Assembly: GCA_015499985.1 (NCBI GenBank)
Contig: JAAAUF010000288.1
Location: forward strand, 9,892-42,204
Direction: 5' to 3'
DNA length: 32,313 bases
Source of the DNA: Haplosporangium gracile
Taxonomy: Eukaryota; Mortierellomycota; Mortierellomycetes; Mortierellales; Mortierellaceae
The translations under genes and the position numbers were made by a program. This document shows positions 9,853 to 20,946 of the stretch, piece after piece. The notes under the pieces were generated by a model. It searched no databases and was not told the origin of the DNA. It saw nothing but the letters and a program-made list of their open reading frames with translations. Within the stretch, counting starts at the first letter, position 1, and every line of letters begins with the position of its first letter.

Positions 9853-12320
9853 GAAACCTATGTTGGTTTTAGAATAGTGAGTGAGAAGGGAGTCCGAGCT
9901 GAAGCTGGAGCTGGAGTCCGAGAAGAAGAAGAAAAGTTTTCCCTTCCCTTTCCTACCCTTTTTTTCCGTAGTCACCTGTAGTACCTCCGATTGTTATTTT
10001 TTTTCCTCCTGCGTTCGTTCGTTCGTTGTTTCGTAACCTTTCTTTTCTTTCTCTCTTTCTTTCGCCTTTGTTTTTTTTTTCCAGGAATCGTATTTTTAAT
10101 CCTATTCTTGTCTATTACTTGCCTTCTTCATGACTTTGCTGTACTTCTTTCTGTTATGATGTTTGTGTCTTGAGGTGAAGATATGATGGTCCTGGTCTTC
10201 GCGTTTCTTTTTTCTTTTTTTTTTTTATATGTGATCAAAATGCCCTAGGGTCACGTGTAACAGTGCATAGCTTGTTTGAAGAAAGAACAGGTATTTTGAG
10301 TTTTTGAGCAACCATGTCCGGAGACACCGTTTATCCGCGTTCTTTTTTTTTTTTTTTGTCTTCTTTTTCCCTTCTGTGTTTCTCTCTTGTTCAATCACTT
10401 CATCTGCGTCGAGCTATTTTTGATAACAAAGAAGAAAATGAAGTGAAGAGGGACGAATGGGAAGCGGAGAAGAGAAAAGAAAGTGACCACCTGTATATTT
10501 CAGGCAATGTTGACCACATGGACAGGACGGATCATTATTGGTGTGCAGGTTGTTTATTTGAAATAAGGACGAGAAGACAAGTACCTAGTTTACCCTTTGA
10601 TTCCGTTGACAATGCGAAGCAAGCAGATAAAAAACAAAACAAAAAGCAAGAAGCGATGACATGGATAGGATGAAAGAGTGCTTGTAGAAAATGGTCAAGA
10701 CCGTATGTGAGTTCTGTATTTGAAAAGTGAATGAGAGCGAGAGCCATAGAGATAGAGGGGGGGCGGTGGGCTTGGTTTTTTTTGGCAGCCCAGCGGAAGT
10801 CGATTTTTTTCATGTTGACTTTTCTCACTCTCTGGCTGAATGACTAAAAAGAGGCGGGCTGTTGAAATTTGTGTGTCTTCTTTTTTTTTTTTTTTTTATT
10901 GTTTGTCTTGGCTCTGAAGCATGATGGTTGTGCGTTGGGTATTCACTTGGCTGCGCTTTTTCATCTTCCTCGTTGTTTTTCTCCTTTTCCGGCCCCAATT
11001 GCGCAACTATTTTTTGTTCTCTTGTTTGTTTGTTGAATTTTCTCAGTAGAGTGGGGAATTTGAAGTGAGTGGCGAATTGGAGTGGTAGCGTTGAATGGTG
11101 ACTTGGAGCGGGACGTATGATTTACAGGGTAGGAAGAAGGACGAAGGAAAGAGGGAGGAGCGGTGAAGCATGAGCCGTTGTTCCGGAAATAGCTTCCAAC
11201 GAACCATGGCAATTTAAACGTGAGCAATGGTATACCTAGCTTGCATCCAACCAGCATTACTGTAATATCAAGGGAACCACAGCAGGAGGAATATGGCGCC
11301 CATGGTCTATGGGTCATCGTCATCGATGTTCATAGAGTAGAATGAATGACCATCATCATCAGCGGGCTTGAATATTGTTTTCTGATTGTTTTTTTTTAAT
11401 ACCAAATGTATCTTTCGAGACAGTTGAGAATGGACCATGCATGATAAAATTCATTTTTTGAATAGGGAGAAGAAGAAGGGCAGCTGCACTGACATGCAAA
11501 CGTACGCTCATGCCAAGCAAGGATAACAGCAGCAACGAAAAAAGAGAATCTTGTTTGTCCTCGGACACACGCGAGTAAAGGTGAACAGTTGGTAATTGAC
11601 ATCGTTGTTGATTTTGTTTTCGAGTGTAACTTGCCTGCCTGGCTGTTGCGCAACTCCAACTCCATCTCTCCTGGTGGTTCCCCGTTGATTGGGATTCTCA
11701 ACGAAGGCTTTTCTTCTTTTTATCCCATTTTCCCAACGTGTTGCTTCCCCGTCTGCCATTTCATCTTTTTTTATTTGGCTTGGCTTGGCTTGGCTGAGGG
11801 CTTGCTTCTTGGCTATGGCTGAATTGCTGCGAATTGAAAGATAGTCGTTTGGATCTCCTCCTGTTGTAATTGATTCGGTTCATAAATTGGCACTGTTTGT
11901 TTGTTCGTTCGTTCATGTTGTCGGTTCCTTGTGCTCACCATGTCTCGAATTCTGATGTAATTCAGATCAGTCAAAAGTGGATGGATATATTTGGTGATGA
12001 TAAGCTTGCAATGAATAAAGGATGCATCGAGTCCCTCAATCCGGACCCTCGTCATCACCTCAGCAATGTACTGTATGTGTGCATGTGTATGTCTATCTGA
12101 TCCAATCTTCGGTTGTATGTAGCAAATAACGAAAGGATCAAGGGTGCACACATACACACATACACATACATAGTTAACCATAGAATGCAGTCAGTCAACT
12201 AGCTCATCTCCATAGTGTCCAATCATTCATTTAAAAAGAGTCTTGCCCTCTCTCCCCCCGCAAACTATATATTTTTTCTTCTTCTCCGTTCCTTTTTTTA
12301 AAACTCTTCTCTCTCCTCTC

Positions 12321-12386
12321 CTCATCCTCATCCGCATCCTCATCCTCATCCGCATCCTCATCCTCATCCTCATCCTCATCCCCATC
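12321..12386. repeat. (CTCATC)11 hexanucleotide repeat
   Basis: Eleven six-base units, mostly CTCATC, with CGCATC at units 3 and 6 and CCCATC as the last. The two CGCATC variants recur three units apart, which suggests an earlier duplication of an 18-base block. Confidence 0.9.
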
Positions 12387-12499
12387 AACTCCTTCTCATC
12401 CAACCTTCATCACACTTTTACTCCTCATCCTTCCCTTTCTCATTCCACATTCGACAACTCCATCCTCCACGCGTGGTATGTGTTCCCTTCTTTTTTCGT

Positions 12500-12529
12500 C
12501 ACTTTCACTTTCACTTTCACTTTCGCTTT
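12500..12529. repeat. (CACTTT)n hexanucleotide repeat
   Basis: Four perfect CACTTT units and one CGCTTT unit. Confidence 0.85.
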
Positions 12530-12795
12530 CTTTGCCTCTCTGTGTGCGACCTGTCCTGGGTTCCACAAACACCAAGAGCATCATCGTCATCATTCATCCT
12601 TGTACAACAACCCCCGCTCGACATAGCTACTTTCTTCCACCCACCCACTCCATTTTCACTTTCCCCCTCACTCCTCGTTCACTTGCACTCTTTATTGTTA
12701 TAATCGTAACCCAAGGTTTCTTACTTTTTGTCACCCACTCTCTTCATATCTCTCGTACTCTCCTGTGCGCTGTTAAAAAAAGAATTGGACCTCCG

Positions 12796-12820
12796 CACAC
12801 ACACACACACAACACACACA
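12796..12820. repeat. (CA)n dinucleotide repeat
   Basis: CA units interrupted by one extra A at 12811. Confidence 0.85.
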
Positions 12821-14246
12821 CCCACCCACTCACAACAATAGACAACAACACTAACTGCGAGTAGGTTGTTGATGCCTTGCTGCCTTTTGGCCATATGGAA
12901 AAATGAAAAGAGAGGCAAAAGACGAAAAGGAAAAAGAGTGCGGAGAACTGAGCTGGATCGGACATTCTCTTCATTCAAAGTAGTCGGAACACACGGCGGC
13001 CATAACTTTCTTCGTCCTTGTTCCTCCACACATGACACACACACCAAGTGTCTCGTCTCTCTTAGTGTCTCTTGTGCATGGTCTGTGTCTTTTTTCCCTC
13101 CCACTTCTTCGACTGTGGTGTCCTGTGGTTGTAATATGGTGGCAAAATAATACAACTTTTTTTTTATCCTTTGAGTTGATCTTTTTTATTTCTTCTCGAA
13201 GCGAATGAACACGTTCTCCTCTGAGTTGAATGAATGAGTGAATCAATGGAACAGATGGAAGATCCAGAAACTAGCAGGAGTTGTTTCCACACTCTACACA
13301 AGAAGAGAGACAAAAAGCGCAAAGAAAACGAGTGAACTCCTCCTCTCCTCTCCTCTTGCCTTCTTTTCCTTCTCCTTCCTTCCCCCCCCCTGCAAGACTG
13401 TTGAGCCATTCTTTCTTTCTGTTAGCCTACATACATACTATTCATTTGCGTGCCATTAAAATAAACCCCCACTCTCCCCTTTTCTACACCTTTTCCCCCC
13501 CTTTTCAACGACCCTTACCTTGTTCTCATGCCATGCCTTGGAAGAGTGGAGTGAAGAGAGTGATGTCGGTTCAATTGCAATACGTTATGTTATTTGTATA
13601 TCATCATCTGACCAACCAGCCAGCTCCTATTTCCTCCCCTTTCTCTTTTTATTTATGCGTCGTTGTTATATTATTTCTCCGAAAAAACGACATCCTTTGG
13701 ATCGTTTGTCCGTTCGTTTGTCTGAATTGTTATTTGTTTGTTCAAATCGAAGAAAGTGAATCTCCCTTAAAGTGATCGCGTGCCCCTCTCCTCATCCCTC
13801 TCTCTCTTTTCGTTCATTCTCGTTATTGTTTGGTAAACCGTTGAATTGAGTATGTGCGTGGTTGCATGCTGTCTACAATATATGCTCCCTTTGCTCTCTC
13901 TTCTTTCCTGTCGAGTCAGCTTACTTTTTTTTTATTATTATTTTCTTGTTGCTTGTCGACTTGTTCGTTGTGTTATCATCCATCGCTCCATTCATCCACC
14001 GCAAAACAACTGCTTCCTTGCTGCGCTTTCCACAGCTTTTGAAGCAACTTTTTTTTCTTCTTATTCTTCTTGTTCTGGTGCTCCTGAGCCAAAGAAAGAG
14101 AGCACAAAGAGAGAGAGAAATTGATATGGTTACAAATGTCTTTGATGGATTGCTCCTCATTGGTGTCCGATAGTTCAGCTATCAATCTATGTACCTGACC
14201 CTGACTTCTTAGTGCTTATTTATTATTCGCTTTCTTTGCTAACATA

Positions 14247-14344
14247 TCCTTCTTCGTCTTCTTCTCCTTCTCTCTCTCTTCCCCTCTCCTCCTCTCATCT
14301 TTTCCCCCATCTCTTTTCCTTCCCTTCTCTCTCCTCTTCTTCCA
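14247..14344 (+). promoter_or_regulatory. Pyrimidine-rich promoter/leader tract of the PAP2 gene
   Basis: About 100 nt almost entirely C and T, ending some 65 nt before the ATG at 14409 and followed by an A/C-rich leader. Such tracts commonly precede transcription starts in filamentous fungi. A CTACCAG at about 14359-14365 could also be a 5' UTR splice acceptor. Confidence 0.5.
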
Positions 14345-14408
14345 ATCGATTCCTCTCTCTACCAGATCAACAACAACTAGTCACTAGACATACTCTCGGA
14401 CGACAACT

Positions 14409-16524
14409 ATGAACGCCCAAGCAGAGAAACAGGAGCACCTCAGCTCTACAGAGTCCTCTCAGGCCGCAGGACTCAATCAGAATAGACAAAATAGACACAG
14501 TAACATGACTATGGTCAATGCCTCACAGACATCCCCCTCAACATCCCCCTCACCTCTTCGTCGCAGTAGCAACGGCAGCCTCAGCCAAGATGATGGTTCA
14601 CCATCATCAACACAAATGAAACCCCCCGCCGCTAAAAAGAGATCGCTCTGGGATCGGGCCATCAACTCTGAAGTCGGTCGTCTTGTCTGCTCCCTCGTCT
14701 TCTTTGCCGTCGTCTGTATCGGCATGGCCTTCTGCAACCAGTTCTCGGATCATCGCTTTGTCAAAACCAACTATACCGATATCTATCTGCAGGACCGTGG
14801 ATTCGACATCTTCCCCGCCCAGCAAGATATCACCCCCGCCAACACCTTCGTCATGACCTCCATCGTCTTTACCCTCATCGGAATCGCTATCCTTTGCCCC
14901 TCATGGCAGACCCGCATCATTGTCCTTCGCCGTGTCTTTTGGGTTGTCGGTGCTTTGAGTGTTCTCCGTGCTACTACCTTGTCCGTTACCACCATGCCTA
15001 CTCCCAAGGTCGGATGCAAACCTGCGACTGCGACTGCATTCGGAGAGATGTTCTTGATCGCCTTGCAGATGATCCCTGGAACTGTTCAAGCCTGCACTGA
15101 CGATATCTTTTCTGGCCACACCGTCTTCATGTAAGTCTCCGCTCCTTTTATGGTTGCCTACTTTGGAGGGATCAAACAGGATCAATGTATATCTGCCTTG
15201 CAGACACGGAGGAAAAGACAAGAATTAGGACAGGGAGCGGCTGGTTGACCAAAGTTGGTGAAGGGAGTAGAGACAAAGTCATTTACCCATGGACCTGAAG
15301 GAAAACAAAAAAAAAAAAGCTTTATCCCGCTAAAGTTTTTTCTCATTGTATGTCACCCACAAAGAACAACAGAAAACAATCGCCAAACAGAAAAACAATC
15401 AGGAGAGAGCCAAAACCTCCCCCTCCGTACCACAAACAAACAAACAGCATCATATGGACGTAGACAAAAAAAAAAAAAAAGACAGGACATTCACGCAGGC
15501 GTATAAGAAAAGGGTCAGGAGATGCCGATAAAGTGAGCATAACTATTCGGCAAAAAGGAACATAGGACAGTATATCCAGGAGGCCCATGTGAGGCAATAT
15601 CAAGAACCATAAGAGAAGGGAAGATGAGAAGAAAAGAAAGGAGCTCTAATTATTTTTGCTTCCATTTCTATGAATGATAGGGTGACCTGTGCGATTCAGT
15701 GGCGATTGTATATGCGCAACTCTTGGATCAAGTATGTCTCGTTCATCTACATCACAGTCGGTCTCTACTTTGTCATCGCCACCCGCCTTCACTACACCGT
15801 CGACGTCGTCTTGGCCATCTTTATCACCTACGCAATGTGGTCTTTCTACATGGCCATGGTCGACACTGTCATGGAGAAGGAGTACTTTGGTCTTCGCCGC
15901 CACAACGAAAAGTACTCCATGTTTGACAGCTACTGGGTCGAGGAGGAGGAGCGTCTGGAGCAGTGTTACAGACAGTTGGTGGACCAGTCCAGCAAAGATG
16001 AGGATCCCTCCGCACCCCAGCCTTCGGTACTTGTGTTGAAGAGAGCTCAACTTCAGCACGTCATGAACCGCATCCGTGGTTCCGGAATCGGATACAGCAG
16101 AGGCGAATATGACCGTGTTGCATTTATCCCTATGCAGTACAACATCTGGTTGACAGGATTGATCCGCTGGTGCGATGGTTTGGATCTTCGCATGCGCCAG
16201 TCGTCGAATGGTTTGGGTGTGACCCGCTGGGAGGAGTATGTCATGGAGCACAGGACTCAAAACCACCCTGTCTCGGGCAGCGTGTTGCCTCAACATCACC
16301 AGTCTTCGTCCTCGTCGGCAGTACCTGTCGCATATCAGGCCTACGGAAAGCAGGAACTAAACGATGACGAAGAGGTTGCCGACTTGGCAGTGACTGGTCA
16401 CAGTGGGCAGCCAGAGATGACACAAGCAGGACGCCAACATCCTCGCGAGTATACTACTGCACCCATAGGACTTGACAGCATCCAAATCGTTAGCCATCAG
16501 GATACCGCCAATGCCAGCCGTTAA
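14409..16524 (+). CDS. Sphingomyelin synthase-type PAP2_C membrane transferase
   Basis: Two exons, 14409-15130 and 15681-16524, separated by a 550-nt GTAAGT...TAG intron, give 521 residues. The family moves a phospho-headgroup from a glycerophospholipid to ceramide (or a related lipid) at the Golgi or plasma membrane. Residues 1-80 are polar and Ser-rich. Roughly six membrane segments lie at 91-111, 146-166, 176-196, 208-224, 257-276 and 281-301. Family motifs are present: the RR...LRATTLSVTTMPTP block (174-199), CTDDIFSGHT (229-238) and HYTVDVVLAIFITY (278-291). The expected catalytic triad is H237, H278 and D282. A 220-residue hydrophilic tail follows. The headgroup (choline, ethanolamine or inositol) cannot be read from sequence. 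It is not of the AUR1 type used by Dikarya. Frames on the opposite strand (15646-16299) are shadows. Confidence 0.88.
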
Positions 16525-18861
16525 ACACAAGGTTGCTTTTTAAAAAGAGTTTGGATTGGTCTATTTGCAACAGACTAAGAGACAGGAATGAGAGACGAAG
16601 GGAGTAAGGGAATAGACGGGACGGAGCAATCATAACCTTATGCACGTCCTTGTTGTCCCCCTCGCACCCTGCGCACTTTTGGTTTTCCTGTTTTGTCATC
16701 GCAGCACACGCACGCCGTCTATTTTTTTCCTCATTTTGCCTTTTTTATCGAGCAACATTCTAAGCCCGGCATTAACCATTTATCTCACCATCTACCCATC
16801 CATCTACCCTCAAACGTCTTATCCTTGTTTGCTCTTTCTTCATAGTCCCTAATTTATCGTCATTTGTAAACCCTTCTTCCCGCTTAATAAAAACCACCAT
16901 CCCTCTCCAATCTTTATGTCTGCCTGCTTGTTCTCTTGTTCTCTGTTCTATGGTTGATCGATGATACACGTTGGTCATTGTTGTCGTGCGGGCAAATGAT
17001 GCCAAGGACTTTTGATTTTCGACCACTTGACCATCTGTTCACTTCATCAATCATTGTTCAATCACTATCGTTGCCATCGCGGGATCTCTTTCGCATGGGC
17101 CAGCTGTGTCATTGCATCTGATCAGTCGAAGCCTGCTGCATTGCAATTTGCTTTTTCACCCCTCACTTCCCCTTTCCGCACATAATTTTTGTTAACAATG
17201 GAACGAATGTGTGCAGTTTTTCTGTCTTTGTCATCACAACCATAATGCAATTTAACATCTTTCCTTTTTCCCATATTAGTTGCCCCTGGCGTTCCTGACC
17301 AGTTCGTTAGTTCGAATCGCCTCTAACTATCGCTTGTAACCTCCGTCTTCTTACTCTCCTCCAGAGCATCCAGTTATTTTAAATTTGAAGGAAAAAAAAT
17401 AAATAAATGACCACCCGTTTTCGACAGGTTTAAATCGCGTCCAATTCTCAACAAAATAACAAACAAAAGCCAGCTGCTTATGATGTTGCCATCATTGAGA
17501 TCCAGCTATGATGGCTCAAGATCGAGTACCAGTAAACAATGAATTGCAAAAAAAAAAAAAAATAGAGGACCCGGTGTAGGTAGCTCAGCAGAATGAAAAG
17601 GCGGATCCAAACGAACGTGCGTATTTTTTTTTTACGGGATCCGGCCCTATCCGGCAAAAAAAAAAAAAAATCCGGCCTCAAGAATAAAACTCCATCGCTG
17701 TATCATTTCCTTTCATGCGAACAAAAAAATACATAAGCTGGAGGTTTGAGTAAGGCAACAAACTAAACGAACGGTGTCTCAAGACACTTGTATCCCCTGC
17801 ACCTTGATATGTTTTACCTTCTCAAATCGTGTTCTGCGCAGTGGTACGTGCCTTTTTCGTGAATGATAAAAAATGGGTGTTGTTTATATTTGACGTTTTC
17901 GCGTTTTGCTGATCTTGCTTATTTCGTTTTTTCTTTCATTCATTCATTCATTATTTTTTTCCTTCTCCTACCCTCCCTTTTCCCTTTACATCGATTCCAC
18001 CTTACTACAGCATCTCCCAATGTCGACTAGAAGAAAGATGGTGTTAGATCTGCGACCAGCAAAAATCAATAGCCTACTCCGACCTCCAATTTCTACTCAA
18101 GCTATCGCCTAACCTGGATATACCAAACTGGCATCCTCGCCCTTAATTTCCCTATCCAGCGCCACCAGCTAGCCTTTTCTCAAAGCTCCAGCGATACAGG
18201 CTAATTCGGTGTAATAAATACGCCCTGTATTCGCGGTGACGAAATATGAAAACCCATTTTCGGGAATTCGACGCTAAATGAACCCATCATAGGATTGCCT
18301 GGTATCCTCAAATCAAGATGTTATCGGTCTCCTCCTCCTGTTCTGGCAGTTGTCCCTTTGGACATCGAACAACCCACCCCAGTAGTGCAATCGGAGCTGT
18401 TGGAGAGTCCTTGGTATATCGGTCGACTCGGCACCCCTCGTCGCTAAATCCCCTCTTCCTCCTACATGAATTATAGGATGCAGCTGTGCTGAACGACGTA
18501 TCGCCGATGTTCGAAGATCGTCTGAACTCTAATCAGCGCTAAATCGGGGATTGCAGTTCGAATAATGGAAGTCGTTTAGTCCCCACGACTCGATGTATCC
18601 TGGAATCAGAGCAGGATGTTCGGGTCGAGGGAAAAAATTCTCCTTTTAGAATCAGTGGAATTCTCAAATCGCTTGGTTTTTTTCTCCATAGACTTGAATA
18701 TACAGGCCGCGTTAAATACGGCTGATGTATTTTTCTTGTTGTGTTTGTGGGCAGCATCGGAAACTGGTGAAGAGGTTCAATCTTGCTGACTTTATTTTTC
18801 TTTTTCTTTTTCTTTTCTTTTTAACCTTTTTCTATTCATTTAGCCACCATTCCACTTCGAT
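16525..18861. other. Intergenic region with A/T runs and possible decayed sequence
   Basis: No supportable gene. The left end is the PAP2 gene's 3' UTR, with an AATAAA at about 16885. Poly-A and poly-T runs with short ATCCGGC repeats lie at 17548-17676, and there are CATT units at 17937-17952. From about 18000 to 18780 the composition is more gene-like and short open stretches occur (for example 18327-18446), but they are interrupted by stops and I recognise no domain. This may be the eroded upstream part of the relic that follows, or of another element. Confidence 0.45.
17937..17952. repeat. (CATT)4 microsatellite
   Basis: Four perfect CATT units. Confidence 0.8.
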
Positions 18862-20583
18862 ATGAACCATCTGTTTCCAGAACTCATCGTCTAATTAGCT
18901 AACTTTTGGAAGAGGGTAGCCGAGTAAGTAGCAGTCAAATCAGTATGAGCTGGAGCGCATTTTTGCAGCCGATGGTGTGGCGTCATGTCAGGAGCCTCTT
19001 CTGGTGCAATAATTACGGTTTGCACCTATCTCAGCTGAACATCTCAAGAGTCTATGTAGAGGAACTGCCTAGGGGCCAACTGATGAAGATTATCGCGAGA
19101 TGCCTGCAGCTTGAGCGGTTGATCCTTTGGATACGGCGAAAATCGAGGGTGGAGTACGGACTGTTGGAGATTCTTCGCAACATGATCTGACTCCGTTTTT
19201 TTCCACTCACAGGCCGGTCTCGTACCAGAACCCGTGGAACGTGTGACTCTTGTCGAGATTCTGCCGGCATTTAACGAGTTGACGAAGCTACACCTTCTAG
19301 GAGACTGGAAGGCGGCGTTGGAGGGCGTTGAGACCGAGGATCAGTTGCAGCTGAGAATGACGAGTCTGAGTGTTGAAATCAACAACATTAGTCTTACCCG
19401 CTCCTGCCCTGGCCTTGTGCACCTCGCCATCGGAACGAACGATGGCAACCCGGATGCCCAAGGAACTCGAAGTGGGGCCGATCGCCTTTTTTTGACGACT
19501 TGAGGATCGCACCATTCGCGTGACCCATCATCTAGTCGACCTTGCAGTGACTTTTGCCAGTCTCACGCCCCTCGTTCCTGCGGGTATTGACAGTACCGAT
19601 CCGTCACTTCGAGGATATGGAGTACCTGGCCACAGTAGAGACTGTCTACCAGTCTGTCGGGGATGGTATCGCCAGCGTCGACACTCCAGTGCTGCCGGGC
19701 TTGGAGGAGCTGACCATCACCTGCGTCATCGTTCCCAATGTTGAAGTCAAGCTTTTGTGCCACCAATTGCGTCATCTCGTTCGGGTGTTTCGCGGGCGCG
19801 ACCAAGAGAAGTCGTGATCGTAACACAGATTCGCGTCAAAAAAAGTCGCATCAGTGTAAGCCACCGACGCGATTATTCTCATTTAGTATAAAAGACCGTA
19901 GATAGCAAAGAAAAGTTCGTCACAGAGTCTTCTCGATTACATCTCTCATTATCATTCTTTTCCCACGCCCATCCGCACCCTCTTCACACCATCCTGCTCA
20001 TCGGATCAAACCCTGCTATAGGCCGCTCTTGATATCCCACTTTGATCCACGACAGGGTGCATCCAAGTCTTCGAGCCCTGAGGGCATCTGCTATGATGCT
20101 CGCACCGTCCAATGTGTTCGGGTATCAAGGCAGTGACATCAACGACCAGTGGACGTGCGCGACCATGATGCAGTTGGAAATGTCATTTTGTCCCTTGCCT
20201 TGATCAAGAGGTCCTTAAAACTGGGCCAGGAAGTTTCGCTCCAGGACATCTCGCTCGGAGACATCGCGCTCGGAGACATCGACGTCCAGGGCAGTGTGGA
20301 GGGATGGCGCAAGGCGTCATCCCTTGCAGAAGCCATTCCTCATGCCCTCATTACCCCGGTCCAGCGTATCTTTGCGATCGCGTAGGGAGGCAGGCCTGGT
20401 ATCCTCCTCAACGGAAGGACATGAGAAAACGAATTGTTGAAGCTCTCGACTCTTAAAAAAGCTAGCGAAATCGAGAAGGGCGATGATGAGCAAGTTTGGC
20501 TGTACCAAGTGGAAGCAGCAAGAATGGTTAATGAATGGACGCATTTTTCGAATGGTCAAGGGTGGCGAATGTTTGAAAATTGA
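18862..20583 (+). pseudogene. Decayed F-box/leucine-rich-repeat protein gene
   Basis: A series of plus-strand open stretches reads like one protein broken by stops and frame changes. An ATG at 18862 opens MNHLFPELIV, then stop TAA at 18892. FWKRVAE follows after it in the same frame. A shift then gives SWSAFLQPMVWRHVRSLFW (about 18945 on), resembling the end of an F-box. Leucine-patterned segments follow at 19213-19503 (ELTKLHLLGDW), 19554-19817 (FLRVLTVP, LPGLEELTI), 20033-20200 (HPSLRALRAS, WTCATMMQLEMSF) and 20425-20580 (LLKLSTLKKA). In an intact protein the F-box would bind Skp1 and the repeats a substrate. Because several frameshifts and stops occur and most breaks lack splice donors, I call it a pseudogene. 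A multi-intron gene is less likely. No single segment is long enough to call an active product. Confidence 0.6.
20239..20283 (+). repeat. Three 15-bp tandem units within the relic
   Basis: Units at 20239-20253, 20254-20268 and 20269-20283. The last two differ only in their final two bases. In the frame open from 20149 to 20385 they encode LQDIS, LGDIA and LGDID, a five-residue period reminiscent of pentapeptide repeats but too short to assign. Confidence 0.75.
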
Positions 20584-20787
20584 GCAGAGGACAAAGTCGG
20601 TTCGTGTCATACTCTCGGTGTCGTCGATATCATTTCACAGGTAGCCTTCGACAGCAGGCACGGAATCTCATCGCTCTATCGCTCGCCTGGAGAACTCGTC
20701 TACTCAATTCGACAAGGTTCCTGACGATCTCCTGTCTGTATGTGGTATCGCCTCTCTCCTTGCCTCAGCTTTGAGAGCCCTTCTTGA

Positions 20788-20943
20788 AGCAAACTATCTC
20801 CAGGACCTGTCGTCGTCGTTGACCTCGACGTAGCAGAGCGAAATCGGAACGACGAATCGCTGCATCATCTCATACAAGCAGTCTCGGGCATGGGGAAGTT
20901 CTACGTGTTTTTGCATCCAAGCTGTATTATTGGAAAGAGTGGG
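20788..20943 (+). pseudogene. Open 52-codon relic of unknown origin
   Basis: A stretch between TGA at 20785 and TAA at 20944 reads SKLSPGPVVVVDLDVAERN and continues with a balanced, coding-like composition (…SGMGKFYVFLHPS). No start codon or domain can be assigned. It lies directly after the F-box/LRR relic and may be its last part or a separate fragment. Confidence 0.35.
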
Positions 20944-20946
20944 TAA

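Larger units (their letters stand above)
9853..14408. other. Long gene-free gap rich in simple sequence
   Basis: More than 4.5 kb without a frame I can support. The left part is the NOT2 3' UTR (T-rich, several poly-T runs). Frames such as 10314-10673, 10961-11323 (minus) and 13281-13775 have compositions dictated by T/C or A/G tracts and no domain. Between 12240 and 13550 there are hexanucleotide, CA and C/T repeats. The right end (14247-14344) is a nearly pure pyrimidine tract in front of the PAP2 gene. Unannotated ncRNA or long UTRs could hide here. Confidence 0.5.

Noticed and set aside
10961..11323. 120-codon minus-strand frame in the long gap
   Set aside because: No domain or conserved-looking pattern, and composition matches the surrounding non-coding sequence.
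15646..16299. 217-codon minus-strand frame
   Set aside because: Antisense to the second exon of the PAP2 enzyme, whose motifs are clear; no start context or domain of its own.
18906..19190. Intact short F-box-like gene
   Set aside because: The frame has no ATG at its start, the upstream F-box part is in another frame and broken by stops, and the repeats continue in further frames; better explained as part of a pseudogene.
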